Positions 62,940-64,000 of a stretch of DNA of 64,000 nucleotides are shown here, in pieces. The stretch comes from Fervidobacterium pennivorans DSM 9078. GTDB lineage: Bacteria > Thermotogota > Thermotogae > Thermotogales > Fervidobacteriaceae. The first letter of the stretch is position 1. Every line of letters begins with the position of its first letter. The position numbers were made by a program, and so were the translations under genes. The stretch covers positions 1,637,501-1,701,500 of the forward strand of contig NC_017095.1 in assembly GCF_000235405.2 (NCBI RefSeq), given 5' to 3'. A model generated the notes under the pieces. The model was given only the letters and a program-made list of their open reading frames with translations. It had not been told where the DNA came from and did no database searches.

Positions 62940-63469
62940 TACCAATCACCTCCAAAACCATGTCTGTATAGTTTTTCTCGCTTTTTGTGTTCATCTAATC
63001 CTTTTGTCAGTTTTTCGATAATCTCTTGAACATCAACTTCTTCAAGAACTTTTTTTATTGCGTCTTCTATTACGTATTCATCTACATGTAGTTGCCTGAG
63101 TTCATAGCGTATCCTGTAAGGACCTTTGTAATGTATTACCAAGCTATCGTAAGCATAAAGATACGCAAACTTCTCATCGTCTATAAAACCACTCTCTTTG
63201 AGCTTTTCTATTGTTTGGTTTATAACCTCATCTGAAAAGCCTTCTTTTTTAAGCCTGTTTTCTACTTCCCACTGGGAGCGTGCTCTGAATTTGATGAATC
63301 TCAGAGCAACGCTTAAAGGATCAGATTTAGCCCTCTTTTTTGAGCTTCTGTTTAACTGTTTACTATTTTGATAGCCTTTTTCGTCTTCCCACTCGTTATG
63401 AGACTCAAAACTATCTAAGTTGTTTCTGTTGCTTTGAAGTTCGTATTTACTTTGTCGCCTTTTCCGCAT
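62939..63469 (-). CDS. recX: Recombination regulator RecX
   Basis: About 176 residues. After a basic, polar N-terminal extension of about 45 residues come the RecX three-helix repeats: [76 protein letters not shown]. RecX modulates RecA filaments. The ATG at 63469 overlaps the recA 3' end, with AGAAGGA upstream; a longer start at 63502 is possible. Order recA-recX-rny on one strand is compact, with overlaps at both junctions. Confidence 0.92.
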   Translation of the reverse strand: MRKRRQSKYELQSNRNNLDSFESHNEWEDEKGYQNSKQLNRSSKKRAKSDPLSVALRFIKFRARSQWEVENRLKKEGFSDEVINQTIEKLKESGFIDDEKFAYLYAYDSLVIHYKGPYRIRYELRQLHVDEYVIEDAIKKVLEEVDVQEIIEKLTKGLDEHKKREKLYRHGFGGDW

Positions 63470-64000
63470 TCTTCGTTCCTTCTGCAACTTGCGTTTCTTC
63501 ACTTACCGGTTTAGAGAAATATTTCTCGCGTATTCTTTTTTCAATTTCATCCGCAATTTCGGGATGTTCTACAAGATAACTTACAGCGTTTGCTTTCCCT
63601 TGTCCAAGAGAATGTTCTTTTCCATCGAGTGCCTCGTACGTGAACCAACTCCCTCGCCTGTCTATAAATCCTTCGTTCACCGCGATGTTGAAGAGTTCAT
63701 TTTCGCGAACAATTCCTTTTCCGTAGATAATATCGACCGTTGTTGTTTTAAACGGAGGTGCGACCTTATTCTTCACAAATTTAATCGTTACCTCGTTTCC
63801 TATGTGTTCGTTTCCTTCAACTATCTTACCTGAAGACCTAACTTCCATCCTCATCGTCGCGTAAAACTTTAACGCAACTCCACCAGTGGTTGTTTCCGGA
63901 TTGCCATACATAACCCCTATTTTCATACGCGTTTGGTTAATAAAGATAACTACCGTTTTGGATTTGTTTACATTTCCTGCGAGTTTTCGAAGTGCCTGCG
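63447..64000 (-). CDS. recA: RecA recombinase, C-terminal part (runs off the window end)
   Basis: The last 184 codons. From the window edge: [22 protein letters not shown] (Walker B region), [25 protein letters not shown] (L2 loop with the G-N-P-E-T-T-T-G-G motif) and [24 protein letters not shown], then a C-terminal tail rich in Glu, Lys and Ala. It polymerises on single-stranded DNA for homologous pairing. The N-terminal half and the start lie beyond position 64000. Its 3' end overlaps recX. Confidence 0.97.
   Translation of the reverse strand, partial: QALRKLAGNVNKSKTVVIFINQTRMKIGVMYGNPETTTGGVALKFYATMRMEVRSSGKIVEGNEHIGNEVTIKFVKNKVAPPFKTTTVDIIYGKGIVRENELFNIAVNEGFIDRRGSWFTYEALDGKEHSLGQGKANAVSYLVEHPEIADEIEKRIREKYFSKPVSEETQVAEGTKNAEKATK

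Overview
The window looks like a chromosome segment of an anaerobic thermophilic bacterium of the Thermotogales, most likely Fervidobacterium or a close relative. This is inferred from AT-rich protein-coding DNA beside GC-rich rRNA and tRNA genes, a 16S-tRNA-Ile-tRNA-Ala-23S operon, the clustered recA/recX/rny genes, a short Hcp, a Thermotogales-style SecA and many sugar and amino-acid fermentation genes. No species-level claim is possible by eye.

Layout. Positions 1-4200 hold the 5' part of a 23S gene, tRNA-Ala(UGC), tRNA-Ile(GAU) and a 16S gene, all on the minus strand. The 16S gene is split by a complete 1,057-bp insertion sequence (10-bp target duplication, inverted ends, zinc-ribbon DDE transposase). 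Two near-identical promoters precede the operon. 4.4-6.9 kb is a three-gene overlapping operon (DUF429, DUF123 GIY-YIG-like, class II photolyase). 6.9-11.8 kb has a split lysine exporter, asnS, an NlpC/P60 hydrolase and glpX. 11.8-19.3 kb is a minus-strand disaccharide operon: LacI-type repressor, binding protein, two permeases, beta-phosphoglucomutase and a GH65 phosphorylase, headed by a double LacI-type operator. 19.5-27.1 kb is a plus-strand run of housekeeping genes (yqeH, pduL, HD-GYP, dnaN, prepilin, ABC ATPase, metalloprotease). 27.1-29.3 kb carries the B12-binding methylmalonyl-CoA mutase subunit, MeaB and a DUF2520 protein.

29.7-36.9 kb is the most unusual region: two tandem SARP-type regulators (the second interrupted at an A AAA AAG heptamer), an exported Ig-like-looking protein, a short secretin, a second STN-domain protein with a non-secretin C-terminus, and, convergent to them, three paralogous small exported proteins with a shared FTFxPF-like C-terminus. 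I read this as a candidate lineage-specific surface export or assembly system.

37.2-46.8 kb encodes methylmalonyl-CoA epimerase and a sodium-pumping decarboxylase (alpha, delta and biotin-carrier subunits together; beta subunit 6 kb away beside KorD/KorA), plus two cNMP-domain proteins and SecA. With McmB/MeaB and a stand-alone BirA (59.2 kb) this implies a succinyl-/methylmalonyl-/propionyl-CoA route that conserves energy as a sodium gradient. 46.9-53.5 kb has isoaspartyl dipeptidase, a decayed cNMP-domain gene, Kbl and Tdh (threonine to glycine plus acetyl-CoA), and a divergent Crp/Fnr regulator-hcp pair with a dyad at about -41.5. 53.6-64 kb has a phosphoesterase-propeller fusion, DUF523/DUF1722, an esterase, DacB, BirA, MurJ, Rny, RecX and the C-terminal part of RecA, which runs off the window.
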